Shown piece after piece: positions 1-13,071 of a DNA stretch of 64,000 bases. Location: positions 107,900,587 through 107,964,586 of the forward strand of contig CM043964.1 in the NCBI GenBank assembly GCA_014529385.2. The letters are read 5' to 3'. The stretch's first letter is position 1. Every line of letters starts with the position of its first letter. This stretch comes from Adiantum capillus-veneris. Lineage: Eukaryota > Streptophyta > Polypodiopsida > Polypodiales > Pteridaceae. A program made the translations under genes and the position numbers. Below the pieces are notes generated by a model. It saw only the letters and a program-made list of their open reading frames with translations, searched no databases and was not told the DNA's origin.

Positions 1-253
1 GCCATTATCTGCTGGCATTTTTAAACAGCCGCAAAGCACCTTTCAAGTGGTAGAAAAGCATAGAAGCAGCACGAGCTAGAGAAAGAGAAGAAAGAGCAGG
101 TGAAGAAAGCGAAACCCAAAACACTATTGGAGCTTAAAAGGCAAGCATACCTTGCAGAGAAAAGGGCAAATAATCCAAAGCCAGAGAGAGTCTCTGATCA
201 CAATAAGGTCCAGTTCTTTATTTATACGTTGCAGAGGAATATAGATCTTACAC

Positions 254-258
<5 letters not shown>

Positions 259-302
<44 letters not shown>
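259..302. repeat. (TG)n microsatellite in the pseudogene intron
   Basis: About 22 TG units. The orthologous position in the intact gene copy (15,002-15,020) has only about 9 units, so the tract changed length after the duplication. Confidence 0.9.
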
Positions 303-308
<6 letters not shown>

Positions 309-408
309 CCATCTTGAGTATCAGGTCTTGAGTTCTAGACTCGTCGGATAGACCTTTTAAATCTCTTGGGATTTTTAAATCTTCTCTTCTTCTTCCTCAC
401 TCTCTCCT

Positions 409-443
409 CCCCCCCCCCCCCCCCCCCCCCCCCCCAAAAAAAA
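409..443. repeat. C27A8 homopolymer pair
   Basis: A run of 27 C followed by 8 A lies in the intron before the last exon of the pseudogene copy. The duplicate at 15,132-15,174 has about 30 C and 13 A. It sits about 70 bases before the 3' splice site. Confidence 0.9.
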
Positions 444-775
444 GCCTCTCTCACTTGTTCCAGAATATAGAAAGGTTATTTTTAAACTTGTGTCTAAACC
501 TTCAGGATCACGTTGTGCTACTGCTACGTGAAGCTCTCTTAAACACATTGTCAAATTTTGATGGCAATCTTGAAGACGAGAAGGATATGGAGGCTCTTGT
601 AGATATACAAATGCATGAGTTGCGGAGAGCTCTGAAGATTTCCATAGAGCTAGGTGATAAAGGCTGGGAGTTTGTTGGCAAAAAACTCCTTAATCTATTT
701 AGAGTAGGGCGATTGGGCAACTTTGCTCTGGATGTACTTCCTGAGGATGCTCAAAATCAAATTCAATGCACTTAA

Positions 776-3326
776 AAGTTATAAAATCTTGGAAGCTGCA
801 AATTGCTTAATTGGGTCATCAAGTATATCATGCTTCCCATTTGGCAATAGCTTGAACACCAGAGTGTTTGTGAGCTTGGGCGACTCACATGGATGCTTCG
901 GACAAAGAAGTTTTGGATGTGTGATGGTCTTTTTTACAGGTTTGGAATGTATGAGGACTTTGTAAATATAATCAGTATGCGCCAGAGCCAAAGTTAGTTT
1001 TTGAAGGGTATGCCATTTTTGGATGCATGCCTATGATTCGAGTGACCAATGGTGCAAACTCTCTCTCAACTAAATTCTCTTATTACTTTAGTGGGTATAG
1101 GGACTCGGCTCTAAATACGAGGATTGTTTTTTGGCAACATAATTGGAGTTGATTCTAAAGGAGGATATTTTAATATTGTGGGGGTATTGTTTGCATGATA
1201 TGGATTTTTTTTTGCAAAAGCGGCTTAGTATGGTCGTTCTCTTGGTTCTATTGTTCCTTGTTACTTGAGAAGCCTAAGGAGGTTTTTTCAAATGAGGCCC
1301 ATACAATGAGCCACCACCTTAGGTGAGCTACGTTATTAAAAGTAAAGGAACGTGTTGCATACAAGGGGGGGGGCGCCGATGACCACGAGGAGAATAAGGC
1401 AAGCGAGCAGCACGCTGAGGATGAGATAGAGGAGTTGGTTGTCAGAGCAAGTGGAGGTGGCCTCAACAGATAATGCGATGTGATGAGCAAAATCGACAAG
1501 CAGTTAGCTGGAGTTTGTAGGAGAAGAGCGTTGGCAAGGGCGGACAGACGAGAACAACGGACAGAGAGCAGCATGGAGAGGTCAAAGCCATCTGCAAGCA
1601 AATCAACAGATTTTGGAATGTTATTTCTTTGTGTAAAGTTTGTCTTTACTCTTTGGTTCCATTTGTATATGAATGTTCTTGTTCATGGTAGGAAATTGAC
1701 ACTGTGGCTACCAACAGGCTCGTCGTCAACTTCTTTCTTATATGTGTCATGTGTTCATGTCTTGAGTTTCTTTCTACTGGTGGTCAGTAGTGTTTCCATG
1801 CAGAGTTTTGCTTGGGGTTTCTTTTCATGCAAGTCCTGAGTGGTTCTATGTAGAGTTTTATATGGAAGCTTTCGTGTTTTGATTTTTCTGCTAGTATGAG
1901 CACGACGGGAGGGATTCAATGGCTCCCGGCGATTGCAGGAGCTGGATTCCAACTGCTGGGGACAGCAAGCCTGCGGCCTTAGAAGGTGCACAATGCGCCA
2001 CTCCATGCTCCTGCACAAATCTGGCTGGCTGTTCGGATCCATTTCATGTGCTCATTGCATGAGACGCAAGTCTCAGGGATTGTGCTTCCTTTTTCTTGGG
2101 AGAAGCCCATATGCATTTTATGAGTATAGATGGAGCAGGAGGGATGCGCATTTATCTTGTAGACTATTTTGGTGAAGCTCGTGTGCCTTGAGTCTTTCAT
2201 GGACGAATCTGTTTCTTTTCTTGAATCTGGTCATCCACCTGCTTGTTGTCTCGGTGTGTGGGTGGACCTCTGTTGGTGGGTTAAGCTTTAGATTTTATGA
2301 TGCAACTTGTTGAGATCTTTTTGGGTTACTCGCTCTGGCTTTGTGTATAGAGATATGGAAAGCAGGATTTTTTGGTCAGAATTAGGGGTGGAGTTGTGTG
2401 CACTGTGCACTGTGCAAGTAAAAGAGAGGGAAGTGAAGCCATCAATGCATTGTTGACGCCTTGCTTTGTCTCTGTAATTGTTGTTTGTTCGTTTGTTTGT
2501 TGGCTTGGCTTGGTGGGAAATTCTACTGTTGTTGGTTAGACTATGTGAAGATGTATCAACTATTGTTTCCTTTCGACAAATGGTCGTTGAATCGACCAAG
2601 TTTGTCGTCATAGGAATAATGATAGGGTTCTATTTCTTAGGCCGCTGTGAGGTAGGTAGACTCTTTCTTGCCCATCTGTAGCTATTTCTACCTGTAGAAG
2701 GTTTTGTGCGTGTGAAAAACTGTCGAGAAGTGACTCGTACAACAGTTTTACCAGACTCTAGCTAAATGCAAAACTAACAGAAGAAGACGATGTAAATGCT
2801 CGAGAAAGAATGAGTAAAATTGTCTCGGTTTTCATCTTCAATAAGTATATGGAGAGCTTCGGCAATTGCAAGCATGATCTTTGTAAAAAAAAACCAAATG
2901 ATCTACTATAACTTTGTAGGGAACTCTCACTCTCTTGATCATTGGCAGCAACTTCTCCATGATTATTTTGGTTTGTTTTAAAATTTTTGTCACAAAGCAT
3001 GCGCACGTGTCCAATTGAGAGCTAGACATGAAGGAGCTGCAGTACTCATCAGATCCATTGTAATCATCCCAGACTTAGGTGCAGCTCTAGAAATCTAGCT
3101 TTTGACCCATCACAAAGGCTGAGCCTAAATGAATAGGTGCAGCTGAAAACGTTGTAAAAACACCATTTAACTAGAAATGGTCTGAAAGAAAACAACTTAC
3201 TACTAACACATTGTAAGCAATCCTCCTAACGCTAGAGCCTCTATATTGAGACAAATAAGTCCCTTGCAAGCCGCACGCTTGTGCTTTTAAGGAGGGCAAA
3301 TAGCAAGTTTTGATCTCGTCATCTGA
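776..3326. repeat. Duplicated downstream flank, copy 1
   Basis: This non-coding flank is repeated, with high identity by eye, at 15,517-15,800 plus 17,640-19,885. The second copy carries about 1.8 kb extra between those two blocks. Landmarks shared by both include the G-run near 1,366 / 17,930, the block around 1,910-2,060 / 18,475-18,625, and the block around 3,190-3,320 / 19,750-19,885. Similarity stops at about 3,326, where the upstream flank of the intact GTPase gene begins, so this is the junction of a tandem duplication. The longer open frames here (for example 1,480-1,839) have no recognisable motif, and I do not call genes. Confidence 0.8.
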
Positions 3327-3690
3327 CAAGGGGGAGGGGTTGATAATGTGAGAAAGCCTCAACCCTTTTCCCCCTTCTCCAGTGTAAAGCTTCCACACGG
3401 ATAAACACACCATTCTTCGCTTCTACCTGTCTAATCTCACCCTTACCCTTAGAAACTTTTGTTGTACTTATGGACTTCTACCAAAAGCCAAGTTTCTGGT
3501 AAAAGGGTTTCTAGTCAATGAATGGCGCAAGGGGGAGGGGTTGATAATGTGAGAAAGCCTCGACCCTTTTCCCCCTTCTCGAGTGTAAAGCTTCCACACG
3601 GATAAACACACCATTCTTCTCTTCTGCCTGTCTAATCTCACCCTTAAAAACCTTTGTTGTACTCATGGACCTACTACCAAAAGCCCCACT
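3327..3690 (+). repeat. Two-copy 201-bp direct repeat just upstream of the GTPase start codon
   Basis: The segment starting caagggggagggg at 3,327 recurs at 3,528 (offset 201) and stays similar for about 160 bases, up to the ccaaaagcc motif at about 3,490 and 3,688. The second copy ends about 40 bases before the ATG at 3,729, so the repeat covers the probable promoter and 5' untranslated region. Whether it carries promoter function is inference. No clear TATA box is visible. Confidence 0.8.
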
Positions 3691-3728
3691 TAGAGCCCAG
3701 CTCACGCAGCTCAAGTTAACGAGCGACT

Positions 3729-4699
<971 letters not shown>

Positions 4700-5264
4700 G
4701 TTGGTATATGTTAAACACGGAAAAGAAGTTCATAATTCTCTGAACAAAGATATTTTGTATTTTGTTTGCACATTGCTATATTTTCAAAAGGGTGGCCAAA
4801 GCAAGAAAACCAAACTCTTCGCAACCATGCGGTTTCTCAAGCCAAGTCTCGATGTGGGAGCTATGGCGATAGGCGAAACTGGCATATTGTTGGTAGAAAA
4901 CCTCATTGACATGTTTAGATAGGGTGAGAATCGAGATGCCATCCTCTTGTCACAAAGGTTATTTCGAAGTATTGCAAGGTTTGGCAAATTGGTGTGGTGT
5001 ACTCCATTACCTAGGTGGCATGTAATCTTACCTCTCTAGTAGTTTGCAAATAAGCCAATCACCAAAGAGGATGTGTAAGCATAGATAGTGTAACTTCCCT
5101 GTGTAGTGAGATACATGACAACTCCAAGTTTACTTTACTTGTAATGCAAAATTTTGGCATAGATACATGCTTTCATTCTTAAAGTCAATGTCCTGCCTTT
5201 GGTGCTATTTTAGTGTGCGAGGAATGGATGCTGTGCCATTATGCTCATTGGTCCAGGGTTAATT

Positions 5265-5942
5265 CATCCTGCATTAAGGAAGCAAGCAAGAGAGGACAAA
5301 AACATTTTCGATAAGCAGAGAGAGTTATAGAGAGAAAATGTGCCAGGGATAGGGAGAGAAAATCAGCATTCTCTAAAGAGAGAATATAGAGAGAACATTG
5401 GTGTGCAGACCAGGAGGATTTCTGGTCAGACTTGAAGTTTGTCAGGTACAACTTTTTTTGAGAGAGTTTCTGTGACTGGTCACAAATGAAAATAAATTAT
5501 AACCCTAATACCTGTCATGTTCTGCTTGCTAAAATCAAATTAATCATTCTTGCTATAAGACAAGAGGAAATAGAATATTAAAGCATAGTAAATGACATAC
5601 ACATCAAGACATGTATATTGTATGCTCACAAGCAACTTGTGTACTCATGCTCTCCTAAGATGTGTGGCGTGTCAGAGCTTTATGCTCACCCTCTAGATGC
5701 TTTTGCTCTTGCTTATGGGTTCTTTCAATTACACTCAAGCCTTTGGTTGTGGTTTGGCCACCCTTTCACTCTCCTGCTAGGGATTCTAGATATTTAGGGA
5801 GTTTGCATCAAGCATTTTGTCCATATCTTGTATCATTTTGCCTCTGGAGTTTTTGAGTTACCGGCTTCACCTCTCTCGTGTGTTCATGCACTTTTCTATT
5901 CTCCTCCGTTGGCAACTGCACTCTTTGGCATGGTATTAGAGC
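5265..5942 (+). mobile_element. LTR-like remnant ending at a tRNA-Met type primer-binding site
   Basis: The string tggtattagagc at 5,931-5,942 is a one-base variant of the plant copia/gypsy PBS complementary to initiator tRNA-Met. The preceding T-rich sequence with tctctcgtgtg and cttttctattctcctcc resembles the 3' part of a copia LTR. No gag frame follows. The left boundary is not determined, so this is only a probable fragment. Confidence 0.4.
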
Positions 5943-6384
5943 GCTAGATGTCTCTATGTTCTGCCATTTCCCTCATCTCCATGCTTAGCCCCAGTTCTTT
6001 ACTTGCACTTGTTATTAGTTGCACTCTTTGCTTGTCAACGATTTTTGCTATTCATGTTAGCGTTTTTTTAATAGATCTCTTGGCTTCGTTCTATTTAACG
6101 CAGTGTCACAAAATGATGATGTAGCATGACCCGAGACCCATCCAGACAGAGGAGAGAGAGAAGAACCGATTGTACAACCCAGATTTTTGTCGGAAACTTT
6201 GCGTGTTTCAATAGTTATGAAAGCAATCGACTTTTGGAGTTCTAGTTTTCGAGTGGAGAGCTTTCGGGCGCCAGCTTTTAGTGCCAATTATTTTTGGTCC
6301 TGTGTGCCTTTAAATAAGTGGCCTTTGGGATCATTCTGCAGATTAGTGTATGGTTACACAATATAGAGTGACTCCATGGTAGTT

Positions 6385-6486
6385 GTACTTTGTGGCTTAC
6401 CAATAAAAAAACTATCCCGTGGGGCATCTAACTTTGTACTTTGTGGCTTATCAATAGAAAAACTACCTCGTGGGGCATCTAACTTA
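6385..6486. repeat. 51-bp tandem repeat, two units
   Basis: The unit gtactttgtggctta... beginning at 6,385 recurs at 6,436 with about four mismatches. It lies just before a second PBS-like site and may be the end of an LTR. Confidence 0.8.
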
Positions 6487-6613
6487 GAGGCTAGTGAATC
6501 TGGGAGTGGAAATCAAACTTTGTGTCTCGGCTCTAGTGCTCTTTTTAGTTTAGTTTTCAGTTCAGTCATGCGTTTGCTGATTCATCCCCTCAGCAATGGC
6601 TTACCAGTTACAA

Positions 6614-6900
6614 TGGTATTTGAGCTTGCAATCGATTCTTTTCTACCGAGGATCTGATCTGACTCTTTGTAGCACATGCTATGGATTCTAATAGAGAATC
6701 CGAGGGGGAGAGGGAGCACGAATACAAAGAAAGAGAATCTGAGGGTAAAGCAATAGAGGAATTCGAGAGAGAAGATGAGGAACAAGTGCAACACTAGGAG
6801 GTTGAGCGAGAGAAAGCTCAGCCCAAGACACTTGCAGGGGAGGGTGTTTCCGCTATGGTTGTGGCACAATTGCCAGAGATTGAGATTGTTGAGTGGCGAT
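6614..6900 (+). mobile_element. PBS-like site and start of a possible gag
   Basis: tggtatttgagc at 6,614-6,625 resembles the tRNA-Met PBS. An ATG at 6,679 opens a highly charged Glu/Arg/Ser-rich frame (begins MDSNRESEGEREHEYKERE) that meets a stop after about 38 codons and remains readable beyond it to about 6,890. A PBS followed by a short leader and a charged ORF fits the start of an LTR retrotransposon internal region. No protein motif proves it. Confidence 0.4.
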
Positions 6901-7096
6901 GTGGTTGATCGTACGAAAAATCCGAACGGATGACGTGGTTCGTAACGTTGCTAAATTGGCTTTATCTAACAGAAAAATAAATGAATTATTGTTTTCTCGC
7001 CTGGGACACCAGGGAAAAAAAAATCTAAATGAATTATTGGAATTTTAAGTAAGAGGGTTTTTCTCACTGGAGACATCCAAGTACAGATGTTTCTAG

Positions 7097-7385
7097 TGCG
7101 TCATTCAGAGTAATGCTGGGAGCATTGTGAATGGGAATATTTGTAAGGCCACCAAGAATGGGTACGTCTGGTTGCGTCACATCGGATGGGTGACAGGGAG
7201 CATCGGAAAGAAGTATTCGACCATCCGGGAATGGACATATCTTATGTGTCATAGGATGGGTGACATAGAGCATCACGAAGGAGATTGTATTGTAAGTTCG
7301 GTAGGAAAGGACTAGGTGATGGGTATTCCTAATGCATCACATGCTGGGTGAGAGGGGCATTGGAAAGGGAATATTCATAGTTAGG
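7097..7385. repeat. Degenerate tandem repeat of about 65 bp
   Basis: Phrases of the form catcggatgggtgacaggga followed by gcatcggaaag and tattc occur about four times (near 7,115, 7,180, 7,248 and 7,337) with substitutions. No coding sense is visible. Confidence 0.5.
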
Positions 7386-7843
7386 AAGAAATTCCGAACT
7401 GTGTTAGATTTGTGCACAAGGATGAGCAAGCACTTGAATGAAGATGGGTTCAGAGGAAACTCTGAGGAAAAACAAATGCTTTCCGGGAAAGCGAGTTGCT
7501 TTCCCGTGAGGAAGTCTATGTTTGCATTGCATTTGTGTATGTGATTGCATTCAGGGACGCTTGGAAAGCGCTGTGCAAGCATTGTTTTCAGCTTATAGTT
7601 TATTGAGTTTTTGAACAAGTTCAGACCATTTTTAAATAGGCAGGCCGCCCACTTAATAAGTGGGCAGCCACCCTTGAAAAAAACATAGAACAAAATCAGC
7701 GCCCTTCTTTTGTTTTTCTGCGCATGGTCTCTCTCTCTCTCTCTCTTCAGCGATCTCCCTCTCCCTTTCTTTGGCGCCCCTTCCCCTTCCCTATCCTTAC
7801 CATCAAGACCCTCCCTATTCTCGCCGGCTGCTAGGAATAATAA

Positions 7844-7846
<3 letters not shown>

Positions 7847-7903
<57 letters not shown>
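7847..7903. repeat. (CT)n microsatellite
   Basis: About 28 CT units on the plus strand. A shorter CT stretch lies at 7,729-7,747 and another at 8,860-8,891. ORFs through them are low-complexity artefacts. Confidence 0.95.
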
Positions 7904-7908
<5 letters not shown>

Positions 7909-8856
7909 TGGGGACAGAAAAAGCCACTTAGCAAGGACATGCTGCTGCAAATTCCAGCCATGAAGATGGCTCTGCCGGTGATGGCCTTGGCTGCCCCGAC
8001 CGTACCGGATGTCGCCAAGACCCGGTAGGCGAGTTCCAACGCAAAGAAGTGCCTATAAAAAGAGTTCTCATTGCGACATGCTGCTGTTTTTCTCTATTTT
8101 CAGCCCATAAATGTCGTAGACGGGGCTGATTTACGAGAAGGAACCCGAGAACACCCATCTTCTGTGTGTAGGATGGGAAGAGAGGATTCTCTGTGTAGAG
8201 ATCTCTTGATCTCTTCTGGGGAAGTTGTTTTTCGAGAACCGAGTCGCGTACGAGCGTCGAGACCTTGAAGGTAACATTTTTCATGTTATGATCTCTAAGC
8301 ATTTGTTTGCAGGTGTACTTCCTCTTCGCGAGGGAGTAGGAGCAGAGGAAGGCATAAGCCTCTGCAGGAGAGAAGCGCTTTGAGGAACTAGAGCGAGATC
8401 AGCCCAAGGGTTTTGCACCTTGAGCTTGGGAGTAGACCCACGGATCGGAGAGAGGTAGTCTCTCGAGTTGTGATCTGGAAGTTGAGATTCCCAAGGACTT
8501 CGCGTCCAGGAAAGCAGAGTTATTCTGCAAGAAGAGGACTCTGGAAACCGAGTCCGGAAACAATTGCAAGGATGCCATGCCCTGAGTTTGGAAGGTGAGA
8601 CCCAGAGGATAGAACCTTGGTTCTCGAGGATTCGGAATAAGGAATGGAAGTTCCTTGGAATAGGGTTTTACCCTAGGAATAGGAAGCTGAGGCTTCCAGG
8701 ATCCATCAAGTCTTTTTCTAGAACAAACGTGGTAATACGTTCGGTTCAAGTGCTTGTATAGACTTCTCAATAATAACGACACTATCAGGGGGGGAGGGGG
8801 ATCAGCCCATCTTCTGGTCCTCTGTACTCTGTCGATCTTCTCACTCCCTCTCTCAT

Positions 8857-8892
<36 letters not shown>

Positions 8893-9312
8893 TTTTCTCT
8901 ATATTCTATGGCTTTAGTATTAATTGCTAAAATTCTACTTATCCCATTATATTTCATACTGTTAAACGCTCCTGTTTGTGACACGTAATTTGCGATGCAG
9001 AATACTGCAGAACAAGGTGGTAAGGTGTAACGGGACATGTCCATGTGCCAATGGAAAAGAACAGTCTGAATAGACTTTAAGCATTTCAAAACACTTGAAT
9101 TGAAAGAGAGAGACTTGATACGAGACATGGAGTGGCGTAATTCCACCCTTAGAGTGCATTGGCCCCAAGTTGTGGCGCCTCTTTTGATATTTCTTTATAT
9201 TGCTTCAACAAGGTACAACATTTGTGGCTCTCCTCTGCATCTCCCACGGGTAGAATGTGAAAGAATGACCCCTTAGTACATATTCAAAGGCCCTTGGCTA
9301 TCTATCCAAAAG

Positions 9313-9502
9313 CAGTTACATGAAAAGCAGTAGTTTCTAAAAGCAACTGGTCCAAAAGCCATCGCCTAGAGGGCTATTCGTACAGCGCTGCCACGTCAGC
9401 AGCAACTAGTTACATGAAAAGTAGTAGTTTTTCAAAGCATCTGGTTCAAAAGCCATCGCCCAGACGGCTATTCGTACAACGTTGCCACGTCAGCAGCAAC
9501 TG
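9313..9502. repeat. 95-bp tandem duplication containing CCACGTCAGCAG
   Basis: agttacatgaaaag begins each unit (9,313 and 9,408). Both contain aaaagccatcgcc and gccacgtcagcagcaact. A weaker third echo (gccacatcaacagc) follows at about 9,531. The CCACGTCA core resembles plant bZIP-binding elements, but inside an intron this may be chance. Confidence 0.75.
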
Positions 9503-10783
9503 ACGCAAAACACGGGATTTCGTATAGCATGCCACATCAACAGCCCTTCCGGGGTTCAGGATTATTAATCCTAACCCATCTTTAAGTTTGGGTGACTCGG
9601 CAAGAGTTCGTAAGTTGGTAAATGCTTCTTGTTCTTGTAGTGCTTTTGCTAGGGTTTTGTAAGGTGCAGTGGAAGTGAATGTTGAACTTTGCTCAAGATG
9701 AGTGCTCCGAACTGTGCTCAAGGGTTCCTTTTACTTACGGAAGGGAGAGCCTTTCGTTCCTTTAGTGAGAGAGTGCAAATGATCACAAACAAGTGAATGA
9801 CACGGTGAATGAAGGTGTTGAGACTGAGAGAGAAAGAAGAAAGTACGACACTAGAATGTTGTCAAACCCTCCTCCAAGGGCCCCACTCTCTATGGCGAGA
9901 GGTTTATGCTATTGATTGCTCAAATCTGGTATAATGGTCTAGATGCAATGGACTCGTCGACGATGTCGACGACGACGAGACGTGAAAATGCTAGGGGCTG
10001 AAATCTGCAAATCTTCTATCTATTGATTCTGACTCTATGTTGGTGACGACGGTGATGACGGCGACGTGACGACAGTGCGTTGAAAACGTAGATGCTGAAA
10101 TCTGCGAATAGCGGGCTGAATCTGGAAACGCTAGCTGATCTGACCGTGCGGCGAGGGTCTGCTGTGGGAGGGTGAGATCTGTAAGGTTTGAGGGCTGCGG
10201 TGCGGAGTCTGACTGCTGAAAACTGAAAACGCTGATGCAAAAGATGGTTCTGTCACCAAGAAACTGCAAACGCCATGAGCAATCTGCTGCTCCAAAAACG
10301 TTAGGGCTGATGTGGTATTTGCTGCAAAAACGCTAGCGGCTAGAGGTCTTGATGGCTGGAAAACGCTAGGAGTTCCTGTCGGTCTTGCTGAGAAGGTGCA
10401 ATGCCAGATGTTGTGTATCTACTGCCTCTTTTGCCAGAAAGTGCTTGCGCTAGTTTCCTTATATATTAACTTCCCAACTTTGCCCTACCCAGTTTCCCAA
10501 CAAAGTCACTTATTAATGAGAAGTGAAAAATGGAAAAAATAGGAAAAATGGGTATGTGCACTGTAAAATGCTCATGATGGCTACTGACTGTAATCTGATG
10601 ATCATGCTGTGTGCAACTAGAGGTTATGCAACTACTCTAAGTGCCTGGACATGCACAGCTTGCGAACAAGCTCACAAAGGTGCCAGAACACTTCCTAAGC
10701 TGACCTGAACCCTAGACACGAAGTAGCTTGTCCACTGAGATGCCTGTCCGTGAAAGGCAAACTCATGACGCCTCTCCTCTGTG

Positions 10784-11880
10784 CTAGCAAGCTCCTGTCA
10801 AGCTTGCTGTAACTGCTCCTCCAACCATGGACTGTCTGGATGCTGCTCCTGCATCCTTTGTAATGAAGCAATGCATCCTCTGTAATGAAGCAATGCCTCG
10901 TCTGAGACGCTGCTCCTCCTCTCTCGCTGCAGCCCGGCAAGCCAGAGACTCCTGGAGAAAAAAGTGGCTAAGCTGAGCTAGGTCTAAGGCCACTCTGTCT
11001 GCAGGTAGAACCTGGCTGTCCATGCCCTCTGTCCAGAGAACCTCTACCCTCTCTCTGAGTGCTGAGTCCAACAAGACCCGCTCTGGGATGCGAAGCATCG
11101 TGCTCCCACTCCTCTGCCTGTCTGCCACTGTGAGGATCACTGGTGCATGGTCCGAGAAGGATGTCCCTGCGAGGATGCCCACTGATCCTCCCAAGTCACT
11201 GAAGTGGTCACTAGTGTAGAAGCGATCTATCCTCGATAGATTCACTCTTCCCACTCTGCGGTCCGATCTAGAGAAGGCAAGACTAGCTGGAGGCCTCACA
11301 AAGCCAGAGTGCTACCATGTATCCGAGACCCTCAAAGTCATACACAACCTCTCCCAAGCTGCTAACTCGACTCCATGCACAGTAGCATGGCTGCCTCCTA
11401 TCCTGTCAGAAGGGTCCTCCAACATGTTGAAGTCCCCTCCTATACACCAATGGTCAGCCTGCGGCAAAGACTCAACAATCTGTGACCAAAACTTTGCACG
11501 AGCACTCGCCACATTGGGCGCATAGATGTTCAAGAAGCCCACAATGCCACCCCGAACCTGCATAGTAATCCACTGAGCCCTGCCTGGCACAATAATCCCT
11601 CTGCCCACAATGGCCTGTTGCAATGAATCCGCAAAAGTCATACATACCCCACCCTGGATGCCTCTAGGTCCAAAAGCAGCTGACCAAAAGGTATCATATC
11701 GTCCACGCAAAATCTGACCACATCGCCGAATGCGCTCTCACACAGATGGTGCTCCTGAAGCATAAGGAGATCAATCTCTCCTCCCACAAGGCAACGTTGA
11801 ATCTCTTGACGCAATCGGCCCCGCTGTCGTTGAAACTGGGGCCCACCTAGTCCTTGCACGTTCCACGAGACGATCCTCAT
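10784..11880 (-). pseudogene. LINE ORF2 N-terminus: apurinic-type endonuclease, broken
   Basis: This is the endonuclease domain of a plant non-LTR retrotransposon, which nicks target DNA during target-primed reverse transcription. Reading on the minus strand it starts at 11,880 with MRIVSWNVQGLGG, the usual start of plant LINE ORF2. Then follow LLMLQEHHL (catalytic Glu), GFLNIYAPN, WCIGGDFNMLEDPSDR (the GDFN motif), LSRIDRFY and TSFSDHAPV (the terminal SDH motif). A frameshift lies near 11,640-11,700 and an in-frame TAG near 11,309. The frame decays after about 10,790. The reverse transcriptase expected next is absent: nothing like it is seen to the left. The gene is dead and sits antisense in the GTPase intron. 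Confidence 0.88.
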
Positions 11881-11923
11881 GGGGAGCGAGAGAGAACAGA
11901 TGCTGCCGTAGCAGCAAGACGGG

Positions 11924-12829
11924 CTATCTTTGAGGCTGGCTTGGATGGGGAGTAATCCGCATCCGAGCGTCCTCTAGATAGGCCAGCTGCAGTGAGTGCC
12001 TAGCCCAAGCCCAAGCTGAGCGAGCCGTGCGTAAAGCAACCTCCTCTGTCCAGGAGTCCTCATGAATGTATACATAGCAAGGCAAACACTGCGTATCAGC
12101 AAAGAAGTACACCACAATGTGCCTACATCCTGTTGAGTCTGGAGGTGTCACCGCAAACTTGGCCAGTGGCCACAAAGTCTGTAGCAAATCTGTAACTCCA
12201 AGTTCTCCCATGTGATGAGAGAACTCGAGAACCTGTGTATGTAACCATCCCACAACTGAGTCGAGGGACCACTCTGTCTCGGCCCTACCACAGAGGGGGA
12301 AGGAGAAACCAATTGCTGAGTCCAAGGCCTCTGTCCCCCTAGCGACGAGGAACAAAGCATGGACCCTGAAGCAGGCTGCCTCGTGGTCTGGTGCGGAATC
12401 GCCGAGAAAGCGAGTGAACCCGTAGTCGAAGAAGTCCCAGCGGCGTCGGAGATCAATGCTCGTTAGACCACGAGGGATAGCTGCAAGGGAAGATGTCTGA
12501 ATCTGCAGAGGGGGCCGCAAGAAGGGTTGACCCTCTCTCGCTAGGCGACTCGTGGCAAAGGCGTTGCCCAGAGATCTCCTAGCCGCCGGCGAGGGACCAG
12601 TCTCCTGAGTCGACTGTGGAACTGGAGCAGGAGGGGGGGGAGAAGGAGCTGGGAGCGGGGGAGAAGAGGACGGGGTGGGGCGATAGAGGTAGAGGGCGAG
12701 GTGGAGAGGCGACGGGAGCAGAGGACGGGGGGAGGATGAGGAGGAGGAGGGGAACTCTGAAGGGGGAGTGGTTTCGAGTGAAAGCGGAGTGGAGGTTGGC
12801 GTAGGGACTCCTCCTGCCAGGAGGACCAA
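11924..12829 (-). pseudogene. LINE ORF1 C-terminal half (proline-rich linker plus conserved tail)
   Basis: An open frame of 301 codons lies between the DUF4283/zinc-knuckle part and the endonuclease. It opens with a long Pro/Ser-rich linker (roughly residues 5-85) and continues with an ordered region containing LTSIDLRRRWDFFDYGF, GRAETEWSLDSVVGWLH and FAVTPPDSTGCRHIVVYFF. Its position directly upstream of ORF2 makes it the C-terminal part of ORF1, the RNA-binding protein of the element. The ordered tail does not match a domain that I can name. It is in a different frame from the N-terminal part, so ORF1 is broken. Confidence 0.65.
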
Positions 12830-13071
12830 AGCGTTCCCCGTGGGAACCCACTGCTATTGAGTAGGCACCTGAGGGCCACTCGGAGTACCAGGCTGTCGCT
12901 GTGGCTCCTGGCGTCGACGGCCACGAGCGTGCTGCCACCCCTCCTCCGTTGGAGCCCCAGGCTCGGGGGGTGGCTCTGAATCTGTGCGCTGTGCCGTTGA
13001 TTGAGGCTACGGCCCAGCCTTGGCAGGCTGGGGCTGAGGTTGAGGTGCAAGTCGTGGCCTCCTCCGTGGAT

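Larger units (their letters stand above)
1..775 (+). pseudogene. Last two exons of a decayed second copy of the DAR GTPase (MTG1/SIN2-like) gene
   Basis: Bases 1 to about 200 match exon 8 of the gene at 3,729-15,516, and 506-775 match its last exon (stop TAA at 773-775). The first exon portion has an in-frame TAG at 51-53 where the intact copy has CAG (after the codons for FKW). Around position 91 it also lacks 11 bases (agaaagagaag) of the charged-linker coding sequence, which shifts the frame. The last exon is open and differs from the other copy only by a few substitutions. The intron between them carries a TG microsatellite and a C27A8 tract, both also present in the other copy at different lengths. 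With a stop and a frameshift upstream, a full protein cannot be made. The rest of this copy lies left of the window. Certain as a duplicate, very likely a pseudogene. Confidence 0.85.

Noticed and set aside
1248-2681. Host gene in the duplicated flank (frames at 1,480-1,839, 1,933-2,175 and 2,478-2,681)
   Set aside because: Frames on both strands overlap, show no motif, and are not better preserved between the two copies than the surrounding DNA.
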